Source of the DNA: Deltaproteobacteria bacterium
GTDB lineage: Bacteria; Desulfobacterota; Binatia; UBA9968
Direction: 5' to 3'
Assembly: GCA_016183075.1 (NCBI GenBank)
Contig: JACPFH010000182.1
Coordinates: 1-25,493 of the forward strand
DNA: 25,493 bases
Notes under the pieces: generated by a model
What the model was told of the DNA's origin: nothing
The model's input: the letters and a program-made list of their open reading frames with translations, nothing else
The model's database searches: none
Part shown: positions 14,717 through 23,193 of the stretch, in pieces
How the letters are laid out: the number at the start of each line of letters is the position of its first letter
How positions within the stretch are numbered: the first letter of the stretch is position 1
Position numbers and translations under genes: made by a program

Positions 14717-15418
14717 TTATCGCGTTTTCTCGCTCCTGGCCGCCAGCGGGGCAACGGGCTCGGCCGGCCGTCCCATAATGAGGAGCGCGGCTTTGAAGCG
14801 GTTGTTGACTTTCAACTTGTCAAAGATGTTGGTCAGGTGCGTCTTGACGGTTTTCTCGCTGATGAAGATTCTTTTTCCAATTTCCTCATTGGTGAGCCCT
14901 TCGGCTACCAGCCGCAAGATCTCTAGCTCCCGCTTGGTGAGGTTTTTCACGGCTTCGTTGGCAGGCTCGCTCTCGTAGGATACGGCCTGCGCGCGCGCGA
15001 TCTCCTCAAAAGACTCGGCCGATGGCAGCTCCTTGTCGATCCACAAACCGCCCCCCTGTACGGTCTTGATCGCTTGCACCAAAGTGAGGGAAGAAACGCC
15101 CTTGAGCACGTATCCTTTCGCGCCTCCCTTAGCAGCATTCAGAATGTTTTCGTCTTCGGAGAACGCTGTGAGGATCAACACCTTAGTGGCGGGGCTCTTG
15201 TCGCGCACCTCGAGGAGGGTCTGAATGACATCACCTTTCGGCATCTTGAGATCCAGGAGCAGGACATCGGGCTTGGCTCGCTCCACGACCTTGGCGACCT
15301 CATCTCCACGGGCGGCCTCGCCAACAACCAAAACATCCTTTTCTAAGGAAAGAATCCGCTTCAGCCCCTCCCGGAAAAGGGTGTGATCGTCCGATAAAAC
15401 TACTTTGATTGGCACCAT
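14717..15418 (-). CDS. NarL/FixJ-type two-component response regulator
   Basis: The 233-residue regulator has a receiver domain at residues 1-120 (acidic pair Asp10-Asp11 in VVLSDDHTLFREGL, phosphoacceptor Asp56 in LLLDLKMP, Thr near 85 in LILTAFSEDENI, Lys near 107 in GYVLKGVS). A LuxR-type helix-turn-helix follows in the C-terminal third (LTKRELEILRLVAEGLTNEEIGKRI, then SEKTVKTHLTNIFDKLKV). The ATG at 15418, after GGAGGGCGGAG, begins the family sequence; the longer open frame to 15484 would cover the promoter. It precedes the sensor kinase by 33 bases. It diverges from paralog C and its kinase converges on paralog B, so the GLLDLEKNY family genes are the obvious candidate targets. That regulatory link is inference. 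Confidence 0.93.
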   Translation of the reverse strand: MVPIKVVLSDDHTLFREGLKRILSLEKDVLVVGEAARGDEVAKVVERAKPDVLLLDLKMPKGDVIQTLLEVRDKSPATKVLILTAFSEDENILNAAKGGAKGYVLKGVSSLTLVQAIKTVQGGGLWIDKELPSAESFEEIARAQAVSYESEPANEAVKNLTKRELEILRLVAEGLTNEEIGKRIFISEKTVKTHLTNIFDKLKVNNRFKAALLIMGRPAEPVAPLAARSEKTR

Positions 15419-15454
15419 CTCCGCCCTCCGTGGCCGTAGCGTCAAGCTCGAAGT

Positions 15455-15484
15455 AAAATAGCCTAAATTTAGGACGAAAGCCAA
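15455..15484 (-). promoter_or_regulatory. Promoter of the response regulator with a palindrome in the spacer
   Basis: On the minus strand TTGGCT (15484-15479) and TATTTT (15460-15455) are 18 bases apart. The spacer contains the perfect 12-bp palindrome CCTAAATTTAGG (15462-15473). Position suggests repression or autoregulation. The promoter match is moderate. Confidence 0.45.
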
Positions 15485-15645
15485 TCAGTTCTTACGACCC
15501 CGGTCTCCTATGCGTCTACGACGGGAGTCCTACTAATGGCCCTCACCCGGCTCCGAGTTCATAAAAAACCTACCTTTTTCGTATTGCGCCGGTTTTTCGC
15601 CAAGGGTATTTTGCGCCTGAAATTGTGACCAAAGGAGGAGCAACA

Positions 15646-15987
15646 ATGAAGCGTAGGTGGGTCGTTATAGCGGTAGCCCTGGGTATTTCCGTGGGCTTGA
15701 GTTTTCCTTTGGCGGCTCAGGAGAAGGAAAAGAAGAAAGCTGAAAAGGCGAAGGGGGATGTCGGGCTGCTGGATTTGGAAAAGAACTACATGATTCTCGT
15801 CACTAAGGAAGGTAAACTCATCACCCTGGACTTCAATACAAAGTCCAAAGTGACCATGCTGGAGCCTACAGAAGCGAAAATGGCTGACATAGGCTTGGGA
15901 TCATCTGCCGAGGTGGAGTACCAGACCAAGGACGACAAGAAAATCATCACGAAGATGGAGTTTAGAAAAGCCAAGGGCGGCGAATAA
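15646..15987 (+). CDS. Small periplasmic protein, paralog C of the GLLDLEKNY exported family
   Basis: The product has 113 residues. It has a signal peptide (MKRRWVVIAVALGISVGLSF, then PLAAQ), a short lysine-rich linker and the family domain: GDVGLLDLEKNYMILVTKEG, KLITLDF, TKSKVTMLE, AKMADIGLGSSAEVEYQ, ending KAKGGE. The ribosome site AAAGGAGGAGC is nearly ideal for the ATG at 15646. It stands apart from A and B, divergent from the response-regulator gene, and is closed by a strong hairpin at 16011-16050, so it is likely monocistronic. Its domain is closer in wording to B than to A. Function unknown. Confidence 0.82.
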   Translation: MKRRWVVIAVALGISVGLSFPLAAQEKEKKKAEKAKGDVGLLDLEKNYMILVTKEGKLITLDFNTKSKVTMLEPTEAKMADIGLGSSAEVEYQTKDDKKIITKMEFRKAKGGE

Positions 15988-16010
15988 TCCCGCTACCGTC
16001 ATTTTTCGAA

Positions 16011-16050
16011 CATCAGGGCGTGCCCGCAATTTCAGGGGCGCGCCCTGATG
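16011..16050 (+). terminator. Strong hairpin terminator after paralog C
   Basis: A perfect 10-bp inverted repeat CATCAGGGCG / CGCCCTGATG with further G/C pairing inside its 20-base interior begins 23 bases after the stop of paralog C. It is followed by ctgttta. A T-run is short, so intrinsic termination is likely but not certain. Confidence 0.7.
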
Positions 16051-16158
16051 CTGTTTATGGATATCTGTTTGTCCCCCGCTAATCTGCAAACCTTGCCTCG
16101 TTAGCAGTTTTTCATCTATAGTGCTCGTTCGTCAGCCACGGGATAACCAGGAGGGCTT

Positions 16159-16689
16159 ATGGGCGACGCTGAGTTTAGCTTCCAGCAGGGACCGAAGGCG
16201 TTTGTGCAGGTGTGGCGCAAGGTGATGTTGGACTCGCGCGGCTTCTATCGTGACACGCCGCTCTCCGGGGGCTTTGAAAACCCTTTGATTTTTTTGGCCC
16301 TCTGCGTGCTCGTCTACTTTGTCCTGAAGGTCATCGTGAGTGGTTTCGCAGACGCCGTCAATGCATTGTTTCTGATTGCTCTGACCTACGTTTTCGGGCC
16401 GGGCATTTTGATGCTTGCCTGCCAGTTTCTCTTTCAGGGCGAGGGAGATTATGAAGGGACGTTTCGGGTCTGTGCCTATGCCGGGGCTTGCCATGTTCTC
16501 GCCTGGATCCCGGTCTTGGGCCTCTTCGCCTATTTGTACGGTTTTTACTTGATTTTTCTCGGCACGGAAAAAGTGCACAAGCTCGATACCACCAAGGCGG
16601 CGATCGCCACTCTTGTCGCCATCCTGGTAACTGCCGCGATATTGTTCTTCGTGCTTGGGGAGGAGCGGATTCGCCGCCCGTTATTGTAA
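16159..16689 (+). CDS. Yip1-family integral membrane protein
   Basis: The 176-residue protein has an N-terminal cytoplasmic segment (about 40 residues, FVQVWRKVMLDSRGFYRDTP) and about four to five hydrophobic helices: PLIFLALCVLVYFVLKVIV (42-60), ALFLIALTYVFGPGILMLAC (about 69-88), FRVCAYAGACHVLAWIPVLG (about 101-120), a following YLYGFYLIFLG, and ATLVAILVTAAILFFVLG near the C terminus. The order and the Trp-Ile-Pro-hydrophobic-Gly feature fit Yip1-domain proteins, whose bacterial role is not defined. An AGGAGGG ribosome site supports the ATG at 16159. It stands between the paralog C terminator and a hairpin shared with the converging dksA-like gene. Confidence 0.75.
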   Translation: MGDAEFSFQQGPKAFVQVWRKVMLDSRGFYRDTPLSGGFENPLIFLALCVLVYFVLKVIVSGFADAVNALFLIALTYVFGPGILMLACQFLFQGEGDYEGTFRVCAYAGACHVLAWIPVLGLFAYLYGFYLIFLGTEKVHKLDTTKAAIATLVAILVTAAILFFVLGEERIRRPLL

Positions 16690-16698
16690 GGAGAAGGC

Positions 16699-16743
16699 AT
16701 TAGGCAAAAGGTAATAGGAGGGGGGTCTTTACCGGTGCCTAAT
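16699..16743. terminator. Hairpin between converging genes (ATTAGGC...GCCTAAT)
   Basis: Arms ATTAGGC (16699-16705) and GCCTAAT (16737-16743) enclose inner arms GGTAA (16710-16714) and TTACC (16729-16733). It lies between the stops of the Yip1-like and DksA-like genes, so a bidirectional terminator or a dispersed palindromic repeat are both possible. Confidence 0.45.
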
Positions 16744-16781
16744 ACCTGCTGCCTCGGTTGGGCTGGTGAAATGGGGCGGGG

Positions 16782-17252
16782 TTAAAAGTTCTCTTCCTCG
16801 ATGTCCGTGATGGCAAGCTTTCGGTAACTGCGTTCGTCCTCGAATTTTTTCTGCAGCTTGTTTTCCTTTTCCATTTCCTCCTGGCATTTCACACACAGGC
16901 GCGTAAACGGTAGGATCTTCAATCGTCCCAACTGGATCTCGCCCTCGCAGTTCTCACAGCCGCACTCGCAGATGCCGTAGGTCTTGTCCTTGATGCGTTG
17001 CAGGGCTTCTTCGATAGCCAGGAGCTTCTCGCGCTCCCGGTCGTTCAGGATGAAGTTGATCTCCCGGTCCCGCTCGTCGCTCGCCAGATCATAGGTGTCC
17101 CGCCCCTCGTCCTTGCTCCCTTCGGTCTCCTCCTTGACCCGCCCTTGGATCTCGCGGAGCAGCTGCTTTTTCGTTTCCAGCAGCGTTTCCTCTGCCTTCT
17201 TCAGGAATTCTTTTCTCACCTTAGCATCCTTGGCAGATGTAAACTTAGGCAA
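16782..17252 (-). CDS. DksA/TraR-family zinc-finger protein
   Basis: DksA-type proteins insert a coiled coil into the RNA polymerase secondary channel and modulate initiation, often with ppGpp. The 156-residue product has a long N-terminal coiled coil (residues 8-90), with DTYDLASDERDREINFILNDRE around 52-73 matching the DksA-family signature. A cysteine cluster then follows: C95, C97, C99, C102 and the distal pair C120-VK-C123 after GRLKILPFTRL. The proximal cluster (YGICECGCENCEGEI) holds more cysteines than the usual C-x2-C layout. The C terminus extends about 30 charged residues past the finger. The start overlaps the rimO stop by 8 bases, making it the last gene of the plsC-to-dksA run. 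Confidence 0.85.
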   Translation of the reverse strand: MPKFTSAKDAKVRKEFLKKAEETLLETKKQLLREIQGRVKEETEGSKDEGRDTYDLASDERDREINFILNDREREKLLAIEEALQRIKDKTYGICECGCENCEGEIQLGRLKILPFTRLCVKCQEEMEKENKLQKKFEDERSYRKLAITDIEEENF

Positions 17253-18585
17253 TTAGTATGTCACCAATCAAATCGTAGTCAAGCCCCTGGGTGATTTTTA
17301 CCCGCGCTATGGTGCCCGCACGAATTCTCGCTCCGTCAGGGACCTTCATATAAACTGCTCCGTCCACTTCCGGGGCGTGAGCTTGAGTACGCCCGAAGAA
17401 CCTTGCGCTCTCAGGGTCGAACCCTTCAATGATAACCCGCTGCACACTGCCGATCAAGGCCTCGTTTTTGCTTCGGGAAATCTCCGTTTGGACTTCCATG
17501 AGTTCCTGCCAGCGTCGCTCTTTTTCTTCTTCTGAAACCTGATCCGCCATCAGGGCGGCAGCAGTGCCTTCCTCCATCGAGTACTTAAAGACTCCCAGAC
17601 GATCGAACTGGCCTTCCTGGACAAACTCGAGAAGTTCCTGGAAGTCGGCTTCGCTCTCTCCGGGAAAACCCACGATGAGAGAGGTACGGACCGTGACCTC
17701 CGGAATCCCCTCACGGAGCTCGCTGAGCGCTTCCCGTATCGCGCTGCCGCTTTTGCCGCGACGCATCCGCTGAAGGATTCGGCGATTGATGTGTTGAAAG
17801 GGGATGTCCAAATACTTACAGATCTTCTCGTTCTCCCGGATCAGGCGAAGCAGCGGCTCATCCAGATAATTGGGATACGCATAGAGAAGACGGATCCACT
17901 CGATTCTGGGGATCGACACCAGTTCCCGCAGCAAGCCATAGAGCGTCGTCCCGTCACGCCGCTCGCGCCCGTAAGCGGTCAGGTCCTGAGCGATGAGATT
18001 GATTTCCTTCACGCCGTCCTCGGCGAGGGCCGTTATCTCCTGAACCACGGATCCGATCGAGCGACTTCGATGGGGCCCGCGCAAGCGGGGAATGATGCAA
18101 AAAGCGCACTTGTGGTCGCAACCCTCCGACACTTTCACGTACGCCCAAAACCCGGGCGTCGAGCGCCGTCGCGGCGTGGTGTGATCGTATAGGTAGCGTG
18201 GAATACCGATATAGAGCCGATGGTTGTTCTTCTCGTGCTCGCGCAGGATTTCGACGATCCGCGGCACCTCCCCCGTTCCGACGAAAAGGTCCACTTCGGG
18301 AAGCTCCCGCGCCAGCTCCTCGGAGTACCTTTGAGGGAGGCAGCCGGCAACCACGAGGGTCTTGAGCTTTCCTTTTTCTTTGAGCCGCGCGGCCTCCAGG
18401 ATGGTATCGAGCGATTCCTCTTTGGCGGCGTCGATGAAGCCGCATGTGTTGACAAGGAGAATTTCGGCGTCGGCCGGCTTCGCGACCACCTCGTAGTTTC
18501 CCCGCTCAAGCAGGCCGGCCATGACCTCGGAGTCGATCAGGTTGCGCGCGCAACCCAGACTGACGATGCTAACCTTTTCTGCCAT
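17245..18585 (-). CDS. rimO: Ribosomal protein S12 methylthiotransferase RimO
   Basis: RimO is a radical-SAM enzyme with two 4Fe-4S clusters that adds a methylthio group to the conserved Asp of ribosomal protein S12. The 446-residue product has the expected length. The N-terminal domain cysteines lie in VSLGCARN, LLVNTCGFID and VVAGCLPQRY. The radical-SAM motif CDHKCAFC follows VKVSEG, with IPRLRGPHRSRS immediately after. DIPFQHINRRILQRMRRG and SLIVGFPGE mark the barrel, and a TRAM-like domain closes the protein (about 380-446). The ATG at 18585 begins MAEKVSIVSLGCARN; the longer open frame upstream has no family similarity. It lies 5 bases after lolA and overlaps the dksA-like gene by 8 bases. 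Confidence 0.96.
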   Translation of the reverse strand: MAEKVSIVSLGCARNLIDSEVMAGLLERGNYEVVAKPADAEILLVNTCGFIDAAKEESLDTILEAARLKEKGKLKTLVVAGCLPQRYSEELARELPEVDLFVGTGEVPRIVEILREHEKNNHRLYIGIPRYLYDHTTPRRRSTPGFWAYVKVSEGCDHKCAFCIIPRLRGPHRSRSIGSVVQEITALAEDGVKEINLIAQDLTAYGRERRDGTTLYGLLRELVSIPRIEWIRLLYAYPNYLDEPLLRLIRENEKICKYLDIPFQHINRRILQRMRRGKSGSAIREALSELREGIPEVTVRTSLIVGFPGESEADFQELLEFVQEGQFDRLGVFKYSMEEGTAAALMADQVSEEEKERRWQELMEVQTEISRSKNEALIGSVQRVIIEGFDPESARFFGRTQAHAPEVDGAVYMKVPDGARIRAGTIARVKITQGLDYDLIGDILIA

Positions 18586-18590
18586 AGCCG

Positions 18591-19286
18591 CTAAGAGCCG
18601 AGTTCCATGACATCCACGCCTTCGGGAACCTGCAGGCGAAAAAGAGAGTCTTTCAACCCCACGCCTTTCTTCATGTTGACGAAGCGAACGGCTGTAAGGT
18701 TGCCGGCGGCGTCTCGAATGCGGGCCCAACGCACGTCGAACGATTGCCGGTCCACCCCGAGATCGACCTCACCGACTCCTGCGAGTTTGCCTCTCGGCGC
18801 GAGCTGCAGCACATAGTGTCCTTCTTCTTGGCCTTTTAGGACCGCCGTGAAATCCCTTTTCAGATTTCCCAAACCCAGCAGGAAGGATAGTGGGATGTCG
18901 GAGCGAAACGCGTTGCTGAGCGGGCTCTTGAGAATTTGGGACTGCTCAGGTTGGTAGAGGTACAGGCTTTTTCCGTCCGCCAAAACCCACTGCCCCTTCG
19001 GCTCTTCATAGCGCCATAGCATCTTTCCGGGCCTCTTGAAATAGACCTTGCCGCGGGCCTTGAGCCTTCGGTTGAGAGTCTTGATTTCCGTTTCCTGCCG
19101 AAAATCCGCGGAAAAATCGACGATGGCATCGTAACTCTTCTGAAGCTGCTCGACGATGGATGCTTCGCGGCTCTTGTCGTCCTTGTCCTGGGATGCACCG
19201 GAAAGCTTCCCCGGCAGAATCAGGAGGCCGATAAGCGCAGCGAAGACGAGCCCCTCCAGCTTCCTAGCCTTCCAACTTCCGTGCAT
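18591..19286 (-). CDS. lolA: Outer-membrane lipoprotein carrier protein LolA
   Basis: LolA is the periplasmic chaperone that shuttles lipoproteins from the LolCDE transporter to the outer membrane. The 231-residue product has an N-terminal signal sequence (LEGLVFAALIGLLILPGKLSGA). The LolA beta-sheet follows: VDFSADFRQETEIKTLNRRLKARGKVYF (split here by continuous reading), KRPGKMLWRYEEPKGQWVLADGKSLYLYQPE and LSFLLGLGNLKRDF, all typical of the family. A GGGAGG ribosome site directly supports the ATG at 19286, which lies 23 bases inside the 3' end of ftsK, so translation of the two is likely coupled. Its presence with Pal confirms a diderm envelope. Confidence 0.92.
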   Translation of the reverse strand: MHGSWKARKLEGLVFAALIGLLILPGKLSGASQDKDDKSREASIVEQLQKSYDAIVDFSADFRQETEIKTLNRRLKARGKVYFKRPGKMLWRYEEPKGQWVLADGKSLYLYQPEQSQILKSPLSNAFRSDIPLSFLLGLGNLKRDFTAVLKGQEEGHYVLQLAPRGKLAGVGEVDLGVDRQSFDVRWARIRDAAGNLTAVRFVNMKKGVGLKDSLFRLQVPEGVDVMELGS

Positions 19287-21510
19287 AGACCTCCCTTGGT
19301 TTGGCCCCGTCTGATGGGCCAACCACCCCATCCCTCTCCATTTGTTCAATCATCCGCGCCGCTCTATTATAGCCCACCCTAAGCCTTCGTTGAATCATGG
19401 AAATTGATGCCTGCTGCTCCTCAGCTACTATCGCCACCGCCTGGTCATACATTTCGTCGTAATCATCATCTCCATTGGCAGCTTCGATCTCCTTTTTCGC
19501 TTCAAAGACCTCAGGCCGGTATCGAGGTTTTGCTTGCTGCCTGATGAACTCGGCAACCTCACGGACCTCCTGATCCGACACATAGGCGCCGTGAACCCGA
19601 GTGATACGAGCGGTCCCGGGAGGCAAAAAGAGCATGTCTCCGTTCCCGAGAAGCCGCTCGGCGCCGATGGAGTCCAGAATCGTACGGGAATCGACCCGTG
19701 AGGTGACCTGGAATGAGATCCGGGCCGGAAAATTTGCCTTAATGAGCCCTGTGATCACGTCCACTGAGGGGCGCTGGGTCGCCAGGATCATGTGAATTCC
19801 CGCCGCCCTGGCTTTCTGTGCCAGGCGGGTGATGTACTCCTCGATATCCCTTCCTACGGACATCATCATATCAGCTAACTCATCCACGACGATCACGATG
19901 CGGGGGAGGTGTTCATGCACCGGGGGACTCTGTTCTTCGGCATGCCCTGTCATCTTATCGCTTTCTCCGGTCTCCTCTGGATCTTTGAGGTCAATGACGC
20001 CGCCTTTATCAGGCATCTTTCTTTCCAAGATGCGGCGATTATAATGGTCGATATTTCTGGCCCCTTTGTCCCGCATCAAACGATAGCGCCGGTCCATTTC
20101 GTCCATGGCCCAAAACAGCGCCGCGGCCGCCTTCTTGGGGTCGGTGACCACGGGAACCAAGAGATGGGGGATCTCCTCGTAAACCGTCAGCTCAAGCATC
20201 TTTGGGTCGATCATGATGAACTGTACATCCTTTGGCGTCGCCTTATAAAGCATGCTCAAAATCATGGCATTGATGGAGACGGACTTTCCCGTCCCAGTGG
20301 CGCCGGCCACAAGCAGGTGGGGCATCCGGGCCAGATCCGCCAGGTAGGGAAGCCCTGATATAGTCTTTCCTAGGGCCAGGGTGAGCTTCGACTCGGCATT
20401 TTGGAAATCCTCGCTCCCGATGACCTGCTGTAGGAAAACTTTCTCCCGCCTGGGATTGGGTATTTCGATGCCCACAACAGACTCTCCGGGGATCGGAGCC
20501 AAGATCCTCACATTTAGCGCGCGCAACGCCATTGCCAAATCATCGGCAAGAGTGATGATCCGCCTTACTTTAACCCCCGCCGCAGGCTCGAATTTAAACA
20601 TCGTGATAACAGGTCCAGGGTGTACGCTTTTCACCTGTCCGTCGACGCCCAAATCCGCCAGTTTCTTTTGCAGGGTCACGCCAATCGCGTTGAGAGTTTC
20701 TTTATCGATCTCCACATGCTGACTATCCGGAGGATCTAACAAAGATGGAGAGGGAAGCTTGTACCCTTGGCCAAACTCGGGAAGAGGCAATTCCGGTTGC
20801 ACCGGCGGCGATTTCTTTCTTGGCCTCCTCGGCGCTTCCTCTTTGACCTCCTCCGAAAGGACGATCGGCGGCGGAACGTAATCGCGCCGTTCCGTGCGCG
20901 TATTCTCCGCCCTTCTTCGCTCCCCCCGTAACCGCCACGATTTTCGGATGCCGTCCAGTTCGGCGGCGAAAAGTTTCCGGCTCTTCTCCAATCCCCTCTT
21001 GCCGTGGTTGAGCGCGGCCACCACAGAGCCTTGCGTCAGGAACATCAGTGAGAGCACGAAAGTGCAAAGAACGATGACATATCCCCCCACGGGACTAAAA
21101 AACGAGACCAGAAACTCCTTCGACAGATCACCAAGGATCCCGCCGGCTTCGCGGCTAAGGTCGGCCGGCCGTGCCAAGCTCAGAAGGATCGCCACGCTCC
21201 AGAGAGAAAGCGCCGAGCCGCCCACTTTCGTCGGACTAAAAGCTCGCAGCGAGTTACGGAACAGATTGAAGGAGACCAGGAACAGAAACAGACAAAACAG
21301 ATAAGCCGAGAGGCCAAAACCCTGCAGAAGCAGATCCGCCACGTAGGCCCCAGCCACGCCGCCCCAGTTGTGCGTCCCGAGGTTTCCCGACGGGGTATTG
21401 ACAGACCGATCCGCCGGGTCGTAGGAGAAGAGGCTAAGCCCGACCAGGAGCGCAAAGGCGAAAACAATAATGCCCCAGATCTCCCGATTCAGTTTCGAAG
21501 CGCGCTCCAT
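19264..21510 (-). CDS. ftsK: DNA translocase FtsK/SpoIIIE
   Basis: FtsK is the septal ATPase that pumps chromosome ends and aligns dif sites at cell division. The 748-residue protein has four N-terminal membrane helices (about 11-30, 52-85, 96-115, 133-160), a short proline/arginine-rich linker (about 195-260), and the alpha/beta motor. Walker A GATGTGKS lies at 403-410, Walker B in RIVIVVDELADMMM, followed by LATQRPSVDVITGLIKANFPARISF. The gamma winged-helix domain at the C terminus (about 685-745: MIQRRLRVGYNRAARMIEQM) reads KOPS polarity sequences. The linker is short, as in SpoIIIE-like forms. It lies 17 bases after RNase J and overlaps lolA by 23 bases. Confidence 0.96.
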   Translation of the reverse strand: MERASKLNREIWGIIVFAFALLVGLSLFSYDPADRSVNTPSGNLGTHNWGGVAGAYVADLLLQGFGLSAYLFCLFLFLVSFNLFRNSLRAFSPTKVGGSALSLWSVAILLSLARPADLSREAGGILGDLSKEFLVSFFSPVGGYVIVLCTFVLSLMFLTQGSVVAALNHGKRGLEKSRKLFAAELDGIRKSWRLRGERRRAENTRTERRDYVPPPIVLSEEVKEEAPRRPRKKSPPVQPELPLPEFGQGYKLPSPSLLDPPDSQHVEIDKETLNAIGVTLQKKLADLGVDGQVKSVHPGPVITMFKFEPAAGVKVRRIITLADDLAMALRALNVRILAPIPGESVVGIEIPNPRREKVFLQQVIGSEDFQNAESKLTLALGKTISGLPYLADLARMPHLLVAGATGTGKSVSINAMILSMLYKATPKDVQFIMIDPKMLELTVYEEIPHLLVPVVTDPKKAAAALFWAMDEMDRRYRLMRDKGARNIDHYNRRILERKMPDKGGVIDLKDPEETGESDKMTGHAEEQSPPVHEHLPRIVIVVDELADMMMSVGRDIEEYITRLAQKARAAGIHMILATQRPSVDVITGLIKANFPARISFQVTSRVDSRTILDSIGAERLLGNGDMLFLPPGTARITRVHGAYVSDQEVREVAEFIRQQAKPRYRPEVFEAKKEIEAANGDDDYDEMYDQAVAIVAEEQQASISMIQRRLRVGYNRAARMIEQMERDGVVGPSDGAKPREVYARKLEG

Positions 21511-21527
21511 AAATCAATAATCCGTGC

Positions 21528-23183
21528 TCACGTTTCCACGATCAGGGGAACAACGACGGGTCGCCGCTCCAGGGTTTTGCTGAAATAGCGCCGGAGCGCC
21601 TTGCGCACCTCTTCTTGAAGCTCTACCGGATCGGTGCGGGTTTCGCGATTCATGTGCTTGAGCACGTCGAGCACTACCTGCTTCGCCCGCAGCAAAACCT
21701 CCTCGCCTTCTTCGGCGCGCATGAAACCGCGCGAAACCAGATCGGGACCCGCCACGAGATCTCCGGTCTGCTGGTGAATCGCCATTACCGCCAACACCAT
21801 CCCGTCCTCCGATAGGTGACGCCGGTCGCGGATTACAACCTCTTCGACGTCTCCTATCCCTTTACCGTCCACCAGAACTCTCCCCGCTGAAACCGGCGCG
21901 ACTTTTTTAGCCGCTGTGGAGCTGAGCTCGAGGACGTCGCCGTCTTCCAACAGAAAACAGTTCTCCGGCCGTAGCCCGACTTTCTGCGCCAGTTGCAGAT
22001 GGCGCACGAGGTGGCGGTATTCTCCGTGGATGGGGACGAAGTAGCGCGGCCGGGTTAACTGGAGCATCGTCTTCAGCTCTTCCTGGCTGGCATGGCCCGA
22101 CACATGGATCTCCGAGACTCTTTCGTAATGGACCTCCGCCCCGCGGCGGTAGAGGTGATTGATGAGGTTGGTAATGGCCTTTTCGTTGCCGGGGATGAAC
22201 TTGGAGGACAGCACCACGGTATCGCCGGGCTCGATCTTGATCGACTTGTGGTAATCGAGAGCGATGCGGTGCAAAACCGAAAGCGGCTCTCCTTGACTTC
22301 CCGTCGTGAGAAACGTGAGCCGGCGGCGCGGGAGGTCCTGCCAGCGGTCGCTCTCGGTCATGACCCCGTGTGGCAGGCGAAGGTAGCCGAGATCGGCGGC
22401 GATTTGGGCGTTATGGATCATGCTGCGACCGCAGAAGACGACCCGCCGGTCGAGGTTTTCCGAAAGCTCGGTGACCTGCTGGATGCGCGGAATATTGGAG
22501 GAAAAGGTCGCGACGAAAACCCGCCCCTGGCTTGCCTGAAAGATTTCCTCCAGATAGCGCCCGACCACGCGCTCCGACGGTGTGTAGCCTTCGCGCTCCA
22601 CATTGGTGGAATCCGACATCAGAACCAGCACGCCTTTTTCTCCGTAAGCCGCAAACCGTTGAAAGTCGAAGAACTCCCCGTTCATCGGGGTGTGGTCGAT
22701 CTTGAAATCTCCGGTATGGATCACCGTTCCCGCCGGAGTCTCGACAGCGAGCGCGAGGCAGTCCATGAGGCTGTGGGTTACCCGGATCCCATCGATCGAG
22801 AAGGGCCCGAGGTCCCATGGCTGGCCGGCTGCGATCTCCCGGAGATCCGCTGTTTGCTCCAGACCGTGCTCGCGCAGCTTGTTGCGTAAAAGCCCGAGCG
22901 TCAAACGCGTGCCAAAAACGGGAACCGAAAGCTGCTTTAGGACGTAAGGCAGAGCTCCGATGTGGTCTTCGTGGGCATGAGTGAGAACGATGCCATGAAG
23001 TTTTTGGTTTTCTTCGAGCAAGTAACTTACGTCGGGAATGACCAGGTCGATCCCCAGAAGATCGGCGCCAGGAAACATGAGACCGCAATCGATGGCGATT
23101 GCGGCGTCCCCGTGCTGAAGGCACATCATGTTCAAGCCGAACTCGCCCAAGCCGCCCAGCGGAATTGCTCTTATCGGGTCCAT
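21528..23183 (-). CDS. rnj: Ribonuclease J
   Basis: RNase J is a metallo-beta-lactamase / beta-CASP nuclease with 5'-to-3' exo- and endonuclease activity in RNA decay and maturation. The 551-residue product has the full length. The metal site HAHEDHIGALPYVL lies near residues 74-87, further ligands in THSLMD, HTGDFKIDHTP and SDSTNVEREGYTPSE. The beta-CASP region includes ATFSSNIPRIQQV, TGSQGEPLSVL, and HVSGHASQEEL with PIHGEYRHL. A C-terminal domain follows. The ATG at 23183 with a GAGGTGAGGG ribosome site begins MDPIRAIPLGGLGEFG, the family N terminus; the longer upstream frame would overlap plsC. It follows plsC by 10 bases. Confidence 0.95.
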   Translation of the reverse strand: MDPIRAIPLGGLGEFGLNMMCLQHGDAAIAIDCGLMFPGADLLGIDLVIPDVSYLLEENQKLHGIVLTHAHEDHIGALPYVLKQLSVPVFGTRLTLGLLRNKLREHGLEQTADLREIAAGQPWDLGPFSIDGIRVTHSLMDCLALAVETPAGTVIHTGDFKIDHTPMNGEFFDFQRFAAYGEKGVLVLMSDSTNVEREGYTPSERVVGRYLEEIFQASQGRVFVATFSSNIPRIQQVTELSENLDRRVVFCGRSMIHNAQIAADLGYLRLPHGVMTESDRWQDLPRRRLTFLTTGSQGEPLSVLHRIALDYHKSIKIEPGDTVVLSSKFIPGNEKAITNLINHLYRRGAEVHYERVSEIHVSGHASQEELKTMLQLTRPRYFVPIHGEYRHLVRHLQLAQKVGLRPENCFLLEDGDVLELSSTAAKKVAPVSAGRVLVDGKGIGDVEEVVIRDRRHLSEDGMVLAVMAIHQQTGDLVAGPDLVSRGFMRAEEGEEVLLRAKQVVLDVLKHMNRETRTDPVELQEEVRKALRRYFSKTLERRPVVVPLIVET

Positions 23184-23193
23184 AGAAGCACCC

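Noticed and set aside
22092..22889. 265-residue plus-strand frame opposite RNase J
   Set aside because: Long only because of GC-rich antisense; RNase J metal-site motifs lie on the minus strand.
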